Shown: positions 31,492 to 44,008, counted from the first letter of the stretch. The stretch is DNA of 64,000 nucleotides from Asaia astilbis JCM 15831 (GCF_000613845.1 NZ_BAJT01000002.1:219478-283477), one strand, 5' to 3'. Notes: generated from the letters alone by a model not told the origin. Program-made: numbers and translations.

Positions 31492-32111
31492 TCAGCCTTT
31501 AAGCTGCGAAGCACGCTGTGCACGCGACTGGATCGCCTCCGCATCGAAAGCTCCGCCGGTCAGCCAGGAACCGCCAACGCAGCTTACCGCAGGCTGAGCC
31601 AGCCACTCGGCTGCATTCTCTTCGCTGATTCCACCGGTGGGGCAGAACTTCACCTGACCGAAGACCGAAGCGAGCGCCTTGAGCGCGGGAAGCCCCCCAT
31701 TCGCCATGGCCGGGAAGAACTTGAAGCGGCTCAGACCGAGATCGAGACCACGCATGATATCACCCGCATTGGCGATGCCGGGCAAAAGCGGCACGTCATG
31801 ACGCTGGGCGGCAGAGGCCACTTCCGGCGTCAGACCGGGACTGACTATGAAGCGTGCGCCCGCCTCGACTGAGCGCGCAAGATCATCACCGTTCAACACG
31901 GTTCCGGCCCCGACATGAGCGCCTTCGACCTTGGACATCTCGGCAATCGCCTCGAGCGCGCATTCGGTGCGTAGCGTTACCTCAAGCGTGGTCAACCCGC
32001 CCGCGACCAGCGCCTGCGCGATCGGCCGTGCCAGTGACAGATCCGGAATCACCAGTACCGGAATGACCGGACATCTGGTCATCACGCGTCCAGCATTGTC
32101 GTGTCGAGCAT
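31492..32111 (-). CDS. eda: KDPG aldolase of the Entner-Doudoroff pathway, frameshifted near start
   Basis: Eda splits 2-keto-3-deoxy-6-phosphogluconate to pyruvate and glyceraldehyde 3-phosphate. The core is intact: LEVTLRTECALEAI, GAGTVLNGDD, SPGLTPEVA and RFKFFPAMANGGLPALKAL, where FKFFPA contains the Schiff-base lysine, then VKFCPTGGISEENA and CVGGSWLTGG. I place the start at 32111: AAGGA lies eight bases upstream and the frame reads MLDTTMLDA. One missing G near 32085 then joins it to VMTRCPVIPVLVIPD (206 residues). Without that correction the start could be MTRCPV near 32082, but it has no good ribosome site. Confidence 0.9.
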
Positions 32112-32122
32112 GAATTTTTTCC

Positions 32123-33969
32123 TTATCGAGTTCCGCGCCGTGACTTTCCATCACGTCTTCCAAAGCTGCGAGCATCGCCGAGCCGCCCTTCTCCGCCGTG
32201 TCGGAGCGGCTGCGCATGAGCGTAAAAAGCTCACGGCCCGTTCCAGCGCCGGGCAGCGGGGGGCGTCGCTATCTGACGGCGCTCCCATACCGCAGGATCG
32301 ACCAGAGCTTCAATCTCACCGCGAAGGGCGCATATACGCAGCATGTCACCGTCTTCGATACGGGCAATGGGGCCGCCAGACTGCGCTTCAGGGCAGATAT
32401 GAATGGCAGCGGGTACCTTGCCGCTCGCACCAGACATACGGCCATCCGTCAGCAACGCCACGCGATAGCCCTTGTCCTGAAGCACTGCGAGCGCCGGCGT
32501 GAGACGATGCAGCTCGGGCATGCCATTGGCGTCCGGCCCCTGGAAGCGGACGACAACAATCACATCACGGTTCAGCTTGCCCGCCTTGAAGGCAGCAATT
32601 ACGTCGTCCTGGGTGTGGAAGACTGCGGCGGGTGCCTCAATCGTCTGGCGGTCTTCATCGACCGCGCTGGTCTTGTAAATGCCACGCCCGAGCGACCCCT
32701 GAACGAGGCGCATGCCGCCATCCTTGCGGAACGGGTCTTTTGTGTCACGCAGCACACTGCGGTCCGCAGAAGCGCGGGCTGCGCTGTACAAAAGAGCTTC
32801 GCCTTCAAGGCGCGCGCGGCATCCGTAATCGGCAAAACCACCCTTTGAGACGGTGAGAATATCCTGATGCAGCATCCCCGCCTCGCACAGTGCGGCGATC
32901 AGCGTCGGCAGTCCGCCCGCTTCCTGCATGGCGTTAACGTCTGCCGCACCGTTCGGATAGGCGCGGGTCAGCAGCGGCACAGCGGAAGAAAGCTCGTCCA
33001 GATCGCTCCAGTCAATCGCAATCCCCGCAGCCCGCGCAATTGCCGGGAGATGGATTGCATGATTGGTCGATCCGCCGGTCGCCAGCAATCCGATGGCTGC
33101 GTTGACGATTGCCTTCTCATCCACGAGATGCGCCAGTGGACGATGATCGTCTCCGGGTCGCGAAATCTCAACCAGACGGTGCACCGCCTTGCGATTGAGC
33201 GCCTGACGGATGCGGCTGTTCGGGTTCCAGAATGCTGAATCGGGCAGCATGAGCCCCATAAGCTCGACCATCATCTGGTTGGTGTTGGCCGTACCATAGA
33301 ACGTGCAGGTGCCCGCGCTATGATAGGAGCGGCCTCAGCCTCCATCAGCGCGCTGGAATCAACCTTGCCCTCAGCATAGAGCTGACGAACCCGCTGCTTT
33401 TCCTTGTTCGGCAGCCCCGATGTCATCGGTCCCGCAGGCACGAGCAGAGCTGGCAGATGGCCGAAACGCAGCGCGCCCATAAGCAGCCCGGGCACGATCT
33501 TGTCGCAGATCCCGAGCAACGCCACGCCTTCGAACATGCCATGGCTGAGACCGATGGCCGTCCCCATCGCAATATTGTCTCGCGACAACAGCGAGAGCTC
33601 CATCCCCTCCTGCCCCTGCGTCACACCATCGCACATGGCGGGCACGCCTCCTGCCACCTGAAGCGTTGCACCGACTTCACGAGCGAAGAGCTTCATCTGG
33701 TCAGGGTAGCGTGCGTAAGGCTGATGCGCCGAAAGCATGTCGTTATAGCTGGTCACAGCCCCAAGATTGACGCCACCGCCGCGCATCAGACGGGCCTTGT
33801 CCTCTCCCGAGGCCGCCATTGCATGGGCCAGATTGCCGCAGGCAAGCCGGGGGCGCGAGATGCCTTTCTGGCGGTTGCGCTCCATGAGGGCGAGATAACG
33901 ACGCCGCGACACGGCTGAGCGCTCGATAATGCGCTCGGTGACGGAAGCAACGACGGGATGAACGGACAT
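32123..33969 (-). CDS. edd: 6-phosphogluconate dehydratase (Edd), two to three frame breaks
   Basis: Edd is a [4Fe-4S] dehydratase converting 6-phosphogluconate to KDPG. Motifs include RPRLACGNLAHAMAASGEDK, SYNDMLSAHQPY and VAGGVPAMCDGVTQGQEGME with a cluster cysteine. ICDKIVPGLLMGALRFGHLP, AGTCTFYGTANTNQMM and LTDGRMSGASGKVPAAIHIC follow. The first break is near 33328 (one T lost). The second is in a G6 run (C6 on the coding strand) at 32258-32263, where removing one base gives PLPGAGTGRELFTLM. The frame is then open into eda. A third one-base loss near 32160-32166 would give a natural stop at 32123, next to the eda ribosome site, and 615 residues; this 3' end is tentative. As read, the stop is at 32231. 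Confidence 0.88.
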
Positions 33970-34268
33970 GGCGGCTCGCTGAGGGCTGAGTTGGGGCTTG
34001 GAGTAATAAGAAAGGCGCTCTTGTAAAGTTTGCGTGAAGAATTGGTCAAGACCCCAGAGTAATAAAGTTTTGCTCAGAGACCCTTTTTTAGATTTTTATA
34101 ACATTGCCCTTGCAACAACCTGTTGCACCCGGAACACGGTGCAATGAAATTGTCACAATGACACCGCATGACATCACATTACGACATTGAAACTCTCAAT
34201 CACCTCGTGCCATTGCGAAGCCAATTCGGAGTTCCTTCCGCCACCATTTCCTTTCGCGAAAGTGACCA
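33970..34268. promoter_or_regulatory. Divergent promoter region between edd and TonB receptor
   Basis: This 299-base gap separates divergent edd and the TonB receptor. It contains an AT-rich stretch near 34060-34110 (TTTTTTAGATTTTTATAAC-type) that could hold a promoter. No recognisable operator was identified. Confidence 0.35.
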
Positions 34269-37194
34269 ATGGCCATTTCCCGCATGCATGTCCGCCGCGC
34301 CTCGCTGCTGCTGGGCGCGACCTTCCTTGCCAGCGCTACCGTCTCGGCTCACGCCGCATCCGACGTAACAACGCCGCATAAGGCAGCCCACAAGGCCGCG
34401 GTCAAACACGGCACCGCAAAGACCAGCCTGACCCCGATCAGCTAAGGCCACAACAGTCTCGACCACAGCACCGGTGCGTGCCCGTCGTGGCGCCCTACAG
34501 AGCGTTCCGGGTGCGGCCCCTGCCGGCAATGAGAGCATCACGGTTGTCGGCTCGGCGCTCAGCACGTCGAACAACACCAATGCCAACCCGGTTCAGATCG
34601 TTTCCGCCAAGCAGATTGCGCAGACTGGTGTGAACAACCTCGCCGATTTCTTTTCACGCCTTCCGTCAGTTGGGTCGAACGCCGTCTCGAACGCCGTGAC
34701 CAATGGCGGCGGCGGCGTCTCCTGTACCGATCTTCGCAATCTCGGAACGAACCGCGTTCTGGTGTTGATCGACGGCAAGCGCACCACGATCAACGGCAAT
34801 TCGAACTGCGTCGATCTGAATGCTATTCCACTCCAGCAAGTTGCTAGCGTCGAAATTCTGAAAGACGGCGGCTCAGAACTTTACGGTGCTGACGCGGTTT
34901 CCGGCGTGATCAACATCAAGATGCGTCATGACGTGAATACGGGCAACATCACGATGCGTGGCAGCATCTCGCAATATGGCGATGCGCCTGAGGGTATGCT
35001 GTCCGCCTTCAAGGGGTGGAATTTCGATCATGGCAGGGGCAACATCTCGTTGTTCGGCCAGTATCTAACCTCGACGGGGGTCATGCAGCGCAATCGCTCC
35101 TGGGCCAACCCCGTTGCGCAGACGAACCCGACATCCGGCCAGCCGATTTATGGCTCGACCATCTCGAGCAACGGTTTCTTCCAACCCGATAGCGGCGGCT
35201 CCTTCACCTCGCGCGACGGCGGCAAGACGGTTGTACCCTTTACGAGCGCTGATCGTTATCCGTTCAATCGCGATTCAAGCCTGACCAACAATTATCAGGA
35301 TTCGTCTCTTTCCGGCGATGCGCATTACGACGTCAACAAGCACCTGACCGTCTACGCCAACGTGCTGTACAGCCACCGTACGACGAACAGCTTTCTGGCC
35401 CCTCAGCCCATGACAGGTGCGATACCGCCAAGTGAGCTACCGGGCAGTGTAATCGTGCCTGCGGATTATCCCGGTAATCCTTTTGGCGAAAATACTCTGG
35501 TTTACCGTCGCATGACGGAATGGGGTGCCCGCCGCTCAGAGCGCGCTTCCGATACGGTGACCGGCATGTTCGGTGCCAAGGGCGAGATCACCCATGGCTG
35601 GATGTACGACGCGTCCTACACCTATGGTGTGAACCGCGAGAACGTCCGCTCGCTCAATGTCGGAAATTACGCCAATCTTCTCAATAGCTGGGGGTTGCGC
35701 GCAACGGATCCCGGCAATCCTGACTCCAGCCTCGCCTACGATCCCACAGTTTGTCAGGCTTCAGCCGGATGCGAGCTGTCCTCGCCGTTTGGCAAGCTCA
35801 CACAGCGGGGGACGGCTTACAGCAACTACACAGCCGCCGAGAACATCCAGTATCAGTTCCGCGACACCAATTTCCGGGTGCATAACAACCACGTTGTTTC
35901 AATGCCGTGGAAAAACGGGGGCGACCTCGGAATCGCGCTGGGTATGGAACATCGTAGCGAGCAGATGAGCGACAGCCCTGACCCGCTGGTGTCCCAGGGT
36001 ATGACGCTGACCAACACCCAAGCCTATACGGGTGGTGGCTTCAATGTCTCGGAAGGCTACCTTGAAGGCAAGCTGAACCTGCTCAAAAATGCCTTCCTCG
36101 CGAAGGATCTGACGATCGACGCGCAGGGCCGCTATTCCTCCTACAATACCTTCGGAGCTGCAAAGAACTGGAAGGTCGCCATTAACTGGGCGCCGAACCG
36201 CGATATCCGTTTCCGAGGAACGCTCGGCACGTCGTATCGTCAGCCGAATATCTTCGAACTCTTCGGTGGCCAGCAGCTCAGCTACGAAACGGCAGTCGAT
36301 CCTTGCACGCGTGTCGCCAATTACGGCGCAAGCTCGCCAATGGTAGCGGCTACCTGCGCGAGACAGGGCGTTCCAGCCGACCTGCAGCAAATCAACACGG
36401 CCCAGGTCCCGACCCTTCAGGGAGGCAATTCCAAGGTCAAGCCTGAAACCGGACGCACCTACACCTTCGGTACGGTGGTGACGCCTCACTGGGTGCCAGG
36501 CCTCTCCCTGTCAGTCGAATACTGGCATTACACGCTCAAGAACATGATCAGCGCGATTGGTACGCAGTACCTGCTGGATCAGTGCTATACGGGCGGCAAT
36601 TCTGGCTACTGCGCCAATATTACGCGCAATGCTCAAACCCAGCAGATTCAGACCGCTTCTGCGCTCTACGAGAATCTGGGTGGGCTGCGCACGAGTGGCA
36701 TCGACTTCGACCTCGATTACACTCTGCGCCTTACGCATCATGATCGCCTGACACTGAGCAACAACTTCCAGCAGCTCGTCAGCTATCAGCAGCAATACGT
36801 ACCCGGTGGTCAGTGGTACAATTATGACGGTCGTCTTCTTTACAACAACTCGACCGGCCAGCCCCGTGTGCGTGACTACGCAACGGCAACATGGCGCCAC
36901 GATGCGTTCAGCTTCACCTATATGATGAGCTACACGAGCGGTATGGTCTGGAATGACCAGTCCGTCGACCTGACGAAGGCCTCGGGCGGACGTTATAAAA
37001 CCCCCGGCATCTTCACGCATGACATCACGCTGGCCTACCAGCTCAATCGCTGGAATTTCCAGGCCGGCGTGCGGAACCTCTTCGACAAGAAGCCGCCCTA
37101 CATTGTCGATGGCGGCACCAACAGCAATGTCTACCAGTACGGCAACCTGTTCATGGGACGGAATGTCTTCCTTCAGGCAGGCGTGAATTTCTGA
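34269..37194 (+). CDS. TonB-dependent receptor, frameshifted after signal region
   Basis: This is an outer-membrane TonB-dependent receptor of 974 residues after repair. From ATG at 34269 it encodes a signal peptide (MAISRMHVRRASLLLGATFL, ending VSAHAA) and a low-complexity Ala/Lys stretch. The frame then stops at 34443. Removing one C from the C4 run at 34432-34435 joins it to SAKATTVSTTAPVRARRG and the plug domain (ESITVVGSALSTSNNTNANP, IVSAKQIAQTGVNNLADFF, KDGGSELYGADAVSGVINIK). The barrel ends with the expected terminal aromatic, QAGVNF. A terminator follows. It is divergent from edd, so a sugar or sugar-acid ligand is possible but unproven. Confidence 0.87.
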
Positions 37195-37221
37195 TCCAGC
37201 CCTTCCAGCTAGACTGGCTCG

Positions 37222-37253
37222 AAACCCGACATCACAAGATGTCGGGTTTTTTT
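37222..37253 (+). terminator. Intrinsic terminator after TonB receptor
   Basis: AAACCCGACATC (37222-37233), loop ACAA, GATGTCGGGTTT (37238-37249), then more T. It is a perfect 12-base-pair stem with a U-tract. Confidence 0.93.
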
Positions 37254-37358
37254 GTGCGTTGTATCAAATAGCTTGTTACAAATCGCACGCATTGGTGAGT
37301 TGCATCCCGTCGCACGCGTGAGAATATGACAAAATAGTAAGTTATGGGATGGGTTCTC

Positions 37359-38995
37359 ATGGAAGTTGTCATTGGCATCGATGTCGGGACGGGTAGCGCA
37401 CGGGCTGGCGTGTTTTCCCTAACCGGGCAGAAACTGGCTTCCTGTGTCACCGCGACACAAACCTGGCGCCCTGAGACAGATTTCGTTCAGCAATCGTCAA
37501 GCGACATCTGGGAGGCCATCTGCACAAGCGTGCGCGGTGCAATGCACCAACTCTCCGAGAAACAGCCTGTCGTTCGCGGCATCGGATTTGATGCCACCTG
37601 TTCGCTCGTCGTGCTCGACCCGGACGGCAACCCGCTCTCGGTCGATCCGCAGGGGGCGCCAGAGCAGGACATCATTCTCTGGGCCGATCATCGGGCGATG
37701 AAAGAAGCGGAGGAAATCAACGCAGGACAATACGATGTCCTGCGCTATGTCGGCGGCACGATCTCGCCGGAGATGGAGACGCCAAAGCTCCTCTGGATCA
37801 AGCGCAATCTTCCCGAGATCTATACCCGAGCCGGGTATTTCTTCGACCTTCCAGACTTCCTGACCTGGCGCGCAACGGGCAGCGATTCACGGAGCTGCTG
37901 CTCCACCGTCTGCAAATGGACCTATCTGGCTCACAAAAACGGCTGGGACCCTGCCTATTTCAAGGCCATCGGCCTCGGCGATCTCGTCGAAGAGGCTATC
38001 GCCGCATCGGGACGATGGTGCGCCCCTTGGGAGGAACCGTTGGCAACGGGTTGAGCGCGAAAGCGGCTGAGGAGCTAGGGCTTAAGCCAGGTATCCCGGT
38101 CGGAGTTTCGGCCATCGACGCCCATGCAGGCGGTATCGGCGTGCTCGGCTCGGCGTCTGGCGAAACCGTCGATGATGCCGCTCTGGATCGCAGTCTGGCC
38201 CTGATTGGCGGCACATCGAGCTGCCACATGGTGGTCTCTCGTGAGGCCCGCTACGTCGAGGGAATCTGGGGGCCCTATTCCGAGGCGATGGTGCCGGGGA
38301 CATGGCTCAATGAAGCGGGTCAATCCGCGGTCGGCTCCCTGATCGATTTTGTCATCTCAAGCCATGCTCAGGGGCCGGCCCTCGCTGCACAAGCCAAAGC
38401 AGAAAGCCGCACGGTCTATGAACTGCTGAATGAGCGGCTGGCGTTGCTGGAGAAAGACGCCCTGCCCGGCTCTCTCACCGCCGAGTTCCACGTCCTGCCG
38501 GATTTTCATGGTAATCGTTCCCCCCATGCCGATCCGACCCTCAAGGGCATGATCAGCGGGCTAAGCCTTTCGGCAAGCATCGACGATCTCGCCAGGCTCT
38601 ATCTCGCCACCATTCAGGCCCTCGCTTACGGCACGCGGGACATCATTGCGGCGCTCAATGCCAAGGGCTTTGCGATCGACACGATTTTCGCCACGGGAGG
38701 CGGGACGAAAAACCCGGTATTCCTGCGCGAACATGCCAATGCCACGGGATGCCAGCTGATGCTTCCACAAGAGCCTGACGCGGTTCTTCTGGGCTCTGCC
38801 ATTCTCGGGGCTGTGGCCGGGGGCGTTTATCCCACAATGCGGGTCGCGATGTCCCAGATGACCCGCGTGGGTGCCGAAGTGGCACCCGATCGGCGCACAG
38901 CGCGCTACCACAAGGCCAAATTCACGGTGTTTCAGGCGCTGCATAACGAGCAGATACGCCATCGCACCCTTATGCGAGACGCGCTCTCGGCGTGA
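37359..38995 (+). CDS. FGGY-family pentulose kinase (ribulokinase-like), frameshifted
   Basis: FGGY kinases phosphorylate ketopentoses and polyols. The start MEVVIGIDVGTGSARAGVFS shows the first ATP-domain motif. GIGFDATCSLVVLDPDGNPL, ILWADHRAMKEAEEIN and GVSAIDAHAGGIGVLG follow, then the C-terminal DTIFATGGGTKNPVFLREHA. The frame breaks at about 38008-38011 (AAS should continue GTMVRPLGGTVGNGL), restored by one G, giving 545 residues. I prefer 37359 to an ATG at 37344 because homology begins there and a G-rich site precedes it. The operon encodes a dehydrogenase that forms D-xylulose, so xylulose or ribulose is the likely substrate; the sequence alone does not decide. Confidence 0.88.
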
Positions 38996-39094
38996 GTCTG
39001 CCTTTCAGGAGCCCCCCCTCAGGACCCGTCGCTCGACCCGTACATTTTCCCATAACAGCCAGGACAGGCGGAAACCCGCCTGCGGAGCTTATCC

Positions 39095-39988
39095 ATGGAA
39101 GCTGCCCTCACCCCGCCAGATCGGGTGACACGCAAGAAGGGAGCCGGAATTTTCCTCTCTCCCGCCGTGATCATCCTGCTGATCTGGTCTTTGATCCCCC
39201 TCGTCCTGACGCTCTGGTATTCGTTTCAAAACTATAATCTGGTCGATCCGACCCTCAAGGGGTTCGCCGGGGTCAGCAACTACGTCTATCTGCTGACCGA
39301 TCCTGATTTTCTGTACTCCCTTCTCAATACCGTTCTTCTTGTGCTCGGCGTTCTGGTCGTCAGCGTTGGGGGCGGCGTGCTTCTGGCCGTGCTCTACGAT
39401 CAGGAGTTCTGGGGTCGGGGCATTGCCCGGGTTCTGGTGATCTCGCCGTTTTTCGTCATGCCCACAGTCTCTGCGCTCCTGTGGAAAAACCTCATGCTGC
39501 ATCCGATCTACGGGGTGTATAGCGCCTTCATGCGGGCTGTCGGTCTTCAGCCCATCGACTGGCTGGCGCAGTATCCGATGCAGACAGTCATGATGATCGT
39601 CGCCTGGGAGTGGCTTCCCTTCGCCGTGCTTATCCTGCTGACGGCGGTTCAGTCGCTCGACCATGAACAAAAAGAAGCGGCCCGGATGGATGGCGCAGGG
39701 CCCATTGCCCGTTTTCGCTACATCATCCTGCCACATCTGAGCCGCGCCATCACTGTCGTGGTCATGATCGAGACGATCTATCTTCTGACCGTCTTCGCCG
39801 AAATCTCCGTCACGACCTCGGGCGGACCTGGCGTGGCCTCGACCAACCTCGCCTTCCTGATTTTTTCTCGTGCCCTGCAGCAATTCGATATCGGGGGTGC
39901 CTCGGCTGGTGGCGTCGTGGCGATTGTGATTGCCAATATCATCGCCGCTTTCCTTGTCCGTGCGGTCGCCCGCAATCTGGAGGCCTGA
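39095..39988 (+). CDS. Polyol/sugar ABC transporter permease (SmoF/MalF type)
   Basis: This is an inner-membrane permease of 297 residues with six predicted helices. The coupling motif EAARMDGAGPIARFRYIILP contacts the ATPase. It is typical of the polyol (sorbitol/mannitol) CUT1 systems. The gene starts 99 bases after the kinase stop, and no binding-protein gene occurs between them. It is followed after four bases by the partner permease. Confidence 0.93.
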   Translation: MEAALTPPDRVTRKKGAGIFLSPAVIILLIWSLIPLVLTLWYSFQNYNLVDPTLKGFAGVSNYVYLLTDPDFLYSLLNTVLLVLGVLVVSVGGGVLLAVLYDQEFWGRGIARVLVISPFFVMPTVSALLWKNLMLHPIYGVYSAFMRAVGLQPIDWLAQYPMQTVMMIVAWEWLPFAVLILLTAVQSLDHEQKEAARMDGAGPIARFRYIILPHLSRAITVVVMIETIYLLTVFAEISVTTSGGPGVASTNLAFLIFSRALQQFDIGGASAGGVVAIVIANIIAAFLVRAVARNLEA

Positions 39989-39992
39989 GCTC

Positions 39993-40819
39993 ATGGCCAG
40001 CAAGAAAAACCGCCTCCCCAAAATCGCAATAGGCTTTGTCGGTTGGGCGGTCGCCCTGTGGATCTTCTTCCCCCTCTTCTGGATGGTTCTGACAGGGTTC
40101 AAGAGCGAGATGGACGCCATTTCGACGCCCCCTCACCTGATCTTCCATCCGACGCTGCAGAGCTATCACGATGTGTTCGCTCAGGAGAATTACTGGCACT
40201 TTACGTTCAACACCGTCTTCATGTCGGTGCTGGCCACAGGCTGTGCGCTTCTGCTCGGCGTTCCTGCGGCGTATTCGATGGCGTTTTATCCCGGCAAACG
40301 CACACGTGGCACTTTGCTCTGGATGCTGTCCACGCGGATGTTGCCCCTGTCGGGGTGCTTGTGCCGGTCTATCTCATCGCCAAATCGGCGCATCTTCTCG
40401 ATACGATTATCGGTCTGGCCCTGATCAATATGCTGACCAACCTGCCGATCATCGTCTGGATGCTCTACACGTTTTTCAAGGAAGTTCCGGTGCCAATCCT
40501 CGAGGCTGGCCGGATGGACGGAGCCAATCGCTGGCAGGAAATCAGCGTGGTTCTGCTCCCACTCGCCCTGCCTGGCATCGCCTCCACGGCATTGCTCTCT
40601 CTCATTCTGTGCTGGAACGAGGCTTTCTGGTCCCTCAATCTGACCTCCTCCAATGCGGCCCCTCTGGCGAGCTTCATCGCATCGTTTTCGTCTCCCGAGG
40701 GCCTGTTTTTCGCCAAGCTTTCCGCAGCTTCGACACTCGCTGTCGCACCGATCCTTGTCTTCGGCTGGTTCAGCCAGAAGCAGCTCGTGCGCGGCCTCAC
40801 CTTCGGCGCCGTCAAATGA
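39993..40819 (+). CDS. Polyol/sugar ABC transporter permease (SmoG/MalG type), frameshifted
   Basis: This is the second permease, 275 residues after repair. The start MASKKNRLPKIAIGFVGWAV is followed by six helices and the EAGRMDGANRWQEISVVLLP coupling loop. The frame breaks in a C run at 40344-40347; one extra C gives MLPPVGVLVPVYLIAKSAHL. GGAGG lies about 11 bases before the start, inside the end of the preceding gene. It forms a heterodimer with the upstream permease. Confidence 0.92.
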
Positions 40820-40858
40820 CCCGCACCGCCTGCATCTCACGCTCTTCTGGAGTGACCC

Positions 40859-41962
<1,104 letters not shown>

Positions 41963-41980
41963 TCAGGAAAGGCTTTTCTC

Positions 41981-42754
41981 ATGTATATGGAAAAACTGCG
42001 TCTCGATGGTCGTATTGCTGTCGTCACAGGGGGCGCGCAGAATATCGGCCTGTGTTGTGCCACCGCGCTTGCTGAAGCTGGCGCCCATGTGGTGATTGCC
42101 GATCTGGACCACGGCAAGGCCGCCGAGGCCGCCCGGAACCTCGTTGAGCAGGGATTCAAGTCCTGCAGCGTCAGTCTGGACGTAACTTCAGAAGCGAGCG
42201 TCAAGCAGGCGATCGACACCATCGCTGAAAAGCACGGGTCGCTCGATATTCTGGTTGCGAATGCCGGGATGTGCATCTCCGAGGTGAAAGCCGAGGACAT
42301 GACCGAAGATCAGTGGATGAAGCAGATCAACGTCAATCTGAACGGGGTTTTCCGCTGCTGTCAGGCCGCTGGCAAAGTCATGATCCGGCAGAAGCGAGGC
42401 GCGATTGTCGCGATCGGCTCCATGTCCGGCCTCATCGTCAACCGTCCTCAGGAACAGGCCGCCTATAATGCTTCCAAGGCCGGGGTGCACCAGTATATCC
42501 GCTCGCTCGCGGCCGAATGGGCGCAGCATGGCATTCGCGCCAACGCCGTTGCCCCGACCTATATTGAGACGACGCTGACCCGCTTCGGTATGCAGAAACC
42601 CGCGCTCTATGACCGCTGGCTTGACGGCACGCCGATGGGCCGCGTTGGCCAGCCGGAAGAAGTCGCCTCGGTCGTGCAGTTTCTCGCCTCAGATGCCGCC
42701 AGCCTCATGACCGGTTCCATCGTCAGCGTCGATGGTGGCTTTACCGTCTGGTGA
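41981..42754 (+). CDS. D-arabinitol dehydrogenase (D-xylulose-forming) of the SDR family
   Basis: This 257-residue short-chain dehydrogenase resembles, in length and start (MYMEKLRLDGRIAVVTGGAQ), the Gluconobacter D-arabitol dehydrogenase that oxidises D-arabinitol to D-xylulose. The cofactor motif is TGGAQNIG (16-23) and the catalytic residues are Ser147, Tyr162 and Lys166 (AYNASKAGVH). AVAPTYIETTLTRFG forms the substrate loop. It closes the pentitol operon (kinase, permeases, ATPase, dehydrogenase). The identification comes from recalled family resemblance, not a search. Confidence 0.88.
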   Translation: MYMEKLRLDGRIAVVTGGAQNIGLCCATALAEAGAHVVIADLDHGKAAEAARNLVEQGFKSCSVSLDVTSEASVKQAIDTIAEKHGSLDILVANAGMCISEVKAEDMTEDQWMKQINVNLNGVFRCCQAAGKVMIRQKRGAIVAIGSMSGLIVNRPQEQAAYNASKAGVHQYIRSLAAEWAQHGIRANAVAPTYIETTLTRFGMQKPALYDRWLDGTPMGRVGQPEEVASVVQFLASDAASLMTGSIVSVDGGFTVW

Positions 42755-42768
42755 AGTCAAAGCTCTTA

Positions 42769-42798
42769 GCCTCCTCCCTCGTTGCAGGAGAGAGGCTG
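42769..42798 (+). terminator. Imperfect hairpin after the pentitol operon
   Basis: AGCCTCCTCC and GGAGAGAGGCT form an imperfect stem just past the dehydrogenase stop. No U-tract follows, so it may be a weak or Rho-assisted end. Confidence 0.35.
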
Positions 42799-43150
42799 GG
42801 GCCTGTGTTTCTGGTGTCCGAAAATGGGCACGGTCGCCCTTACTACCACCTGAATAGTTCAGAACATTTCTGAGATCAGGGCGAAACACCTCAAAATCCA
42901 CAGTTCGGGAAAATGCCACAAGCTAATCGTCAAGACTGCTCAAACGCGCCAGTCGCTCTTTAAGATCTCATAAAATCAGACTGTCTAATCATTCATCCTT
43001 CTCCCTCACTACATGAGGAATTGACTCACTGAGAGACGTCCAGAACCAAAGGTTTCTTTGACCTTGGGAGTTGGGAGTTGTTCAAAGGGAAAAATATGAC
43101 TAATATTCCCACATATTGGCTACCAAACAAAAGAAAGTTCATCAGGTCAA
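42799..43150. other. Gene-poor gap before acetyltransferase
   Basis: No gene is seen. Base composition falls toward AT near 43080-43150. A short tandem TTGGGAG occurs near 43064-43078. Confidence 0.4.
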
Positions 43151-44008
43151 ATGATAAACATGATCAATAATCTCTTAAAAAATAGGTATTGGAACCTATA
43201 TCAAGAAAATAACGTGAGAATGTCGGAATTCGTTAGGTTCATGGATGATGGAACCATATCAGGGTATAGAAATCAAAATGAAAGGTTCTGGGAGTTAGTA
43301 GATAATAATCTTATATTTCTAACGAAAAAGAGGGACGTCTCAGCAGAGTTCAATGAAGTAATCATAAAGGGAGAAAATATAAAATTTGTTGGTAGACATG
43401 TATTACACGGGGCCAGCGGACCAAACTTTTATTTAGAATCACAAGATAAGGATTATCAGCCTAAAGAATTTTCTCCAACGAAAGACAAGTACCCTTCAAA
43501 AACAATTGGCACACACACTTATGGTGATATCGACTTAATAGATTCCAATGCTACCAACGATTTAAACATAGGTAAGTTCACAAGTATTGGTCCTAATGTA
43601 AAAGTTATCTGCGGAAACCACAATTATAGATTTGTGTCAAACTACCCATTTAAATCTATATGGAACGATTTTTGGAAGCCACTAGATAACATTGAAGACC
43701 ATATATACAACGGCGTCACAACTATCGGGAACGATGTGTGGATAGGACATAGTGTTTTTATCAAAGGTGGTATCAACATAAGTGATGGTGCAGTTATTGC
43801 TGCAGGATCTATTGTGACAAAAGATGTTCCACCTTATGCAATAGTGGGTGGATCTCCTGCTAAAGTTTTGAAATATAGATTTGAAAAAGAGCAAGTATCG
43901 AAATTAATGGAAATAAAATGGTGGGAGTGGAGCGACGAAAAAGTAAATGAAAACTTAGATCAAATAATGTCAGAAAATATAGACTTTTTCATAGAAAAGT
44001 TTTTCTGA
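43151..44008 (+). CDS. CatB/Vat-like acetyltransferase with left-handed beta-helix, horizontally acquired
   Basis: This is a 285-residue protein with hexapeptide repeats. NIGKFTSIGPNVKVICGNHN, TTIGNDVWIGHSVFIKGGIN and AAGSIVTKDVPPYAIVGGSP are the hallmarks of xenobiotic/virginiamycin-type and polysaccharide O-acetyltransferases. The N-terminal about 120 residues are not hexapeptide and may bind the acceptor. The gene is strikingly AT-rich with codon use unlike its neighbours, indicating transfer. It may modify a surface glycan. ATG at 43151 or the in-frame ATG four codons later are both possible starts. Confidence 0.82.
   Translation: MINMINNLLKNRYWNLYQENNVRMSEFVRFMDDGTISGYRNQNERFWELVDNNLIFLTKKRDVSAEFNEVIIKGENIKFVGRHVLHGASGPNFYLESQDKDYQPKEFSPTKDKYPSKTIGTHTYGDIDLIDSNATNDLNIGKFTSIGPNVKVICGNHNYRFVSNYPFKSIWNDFWKPLDNIEDHIYNGVTTIGNDVWIGHSVFIKGGINISDGAVIAAGSIVTKDVPPYAIVGGSPAKVLKYRFEKEQVSKLMEIKWWEWSDEKVNENLDQIMSENIDFFIEKFF

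Noticed and set aside
31492..32217. A long eda start at 32217 or an Edd-Eda fusion protein
   Set aside because: The extra N-terminal residues are the edd C-terminus read in its own frame. A strong ribosome site and typical Eda start lie at 32111 in another frame, separated by one missing G.
39089..40120. 343-residue minus-strand ORF opposite the two permeases
   Set aside because: Low-complexity charged translation antisense to recognised membrane proteins.
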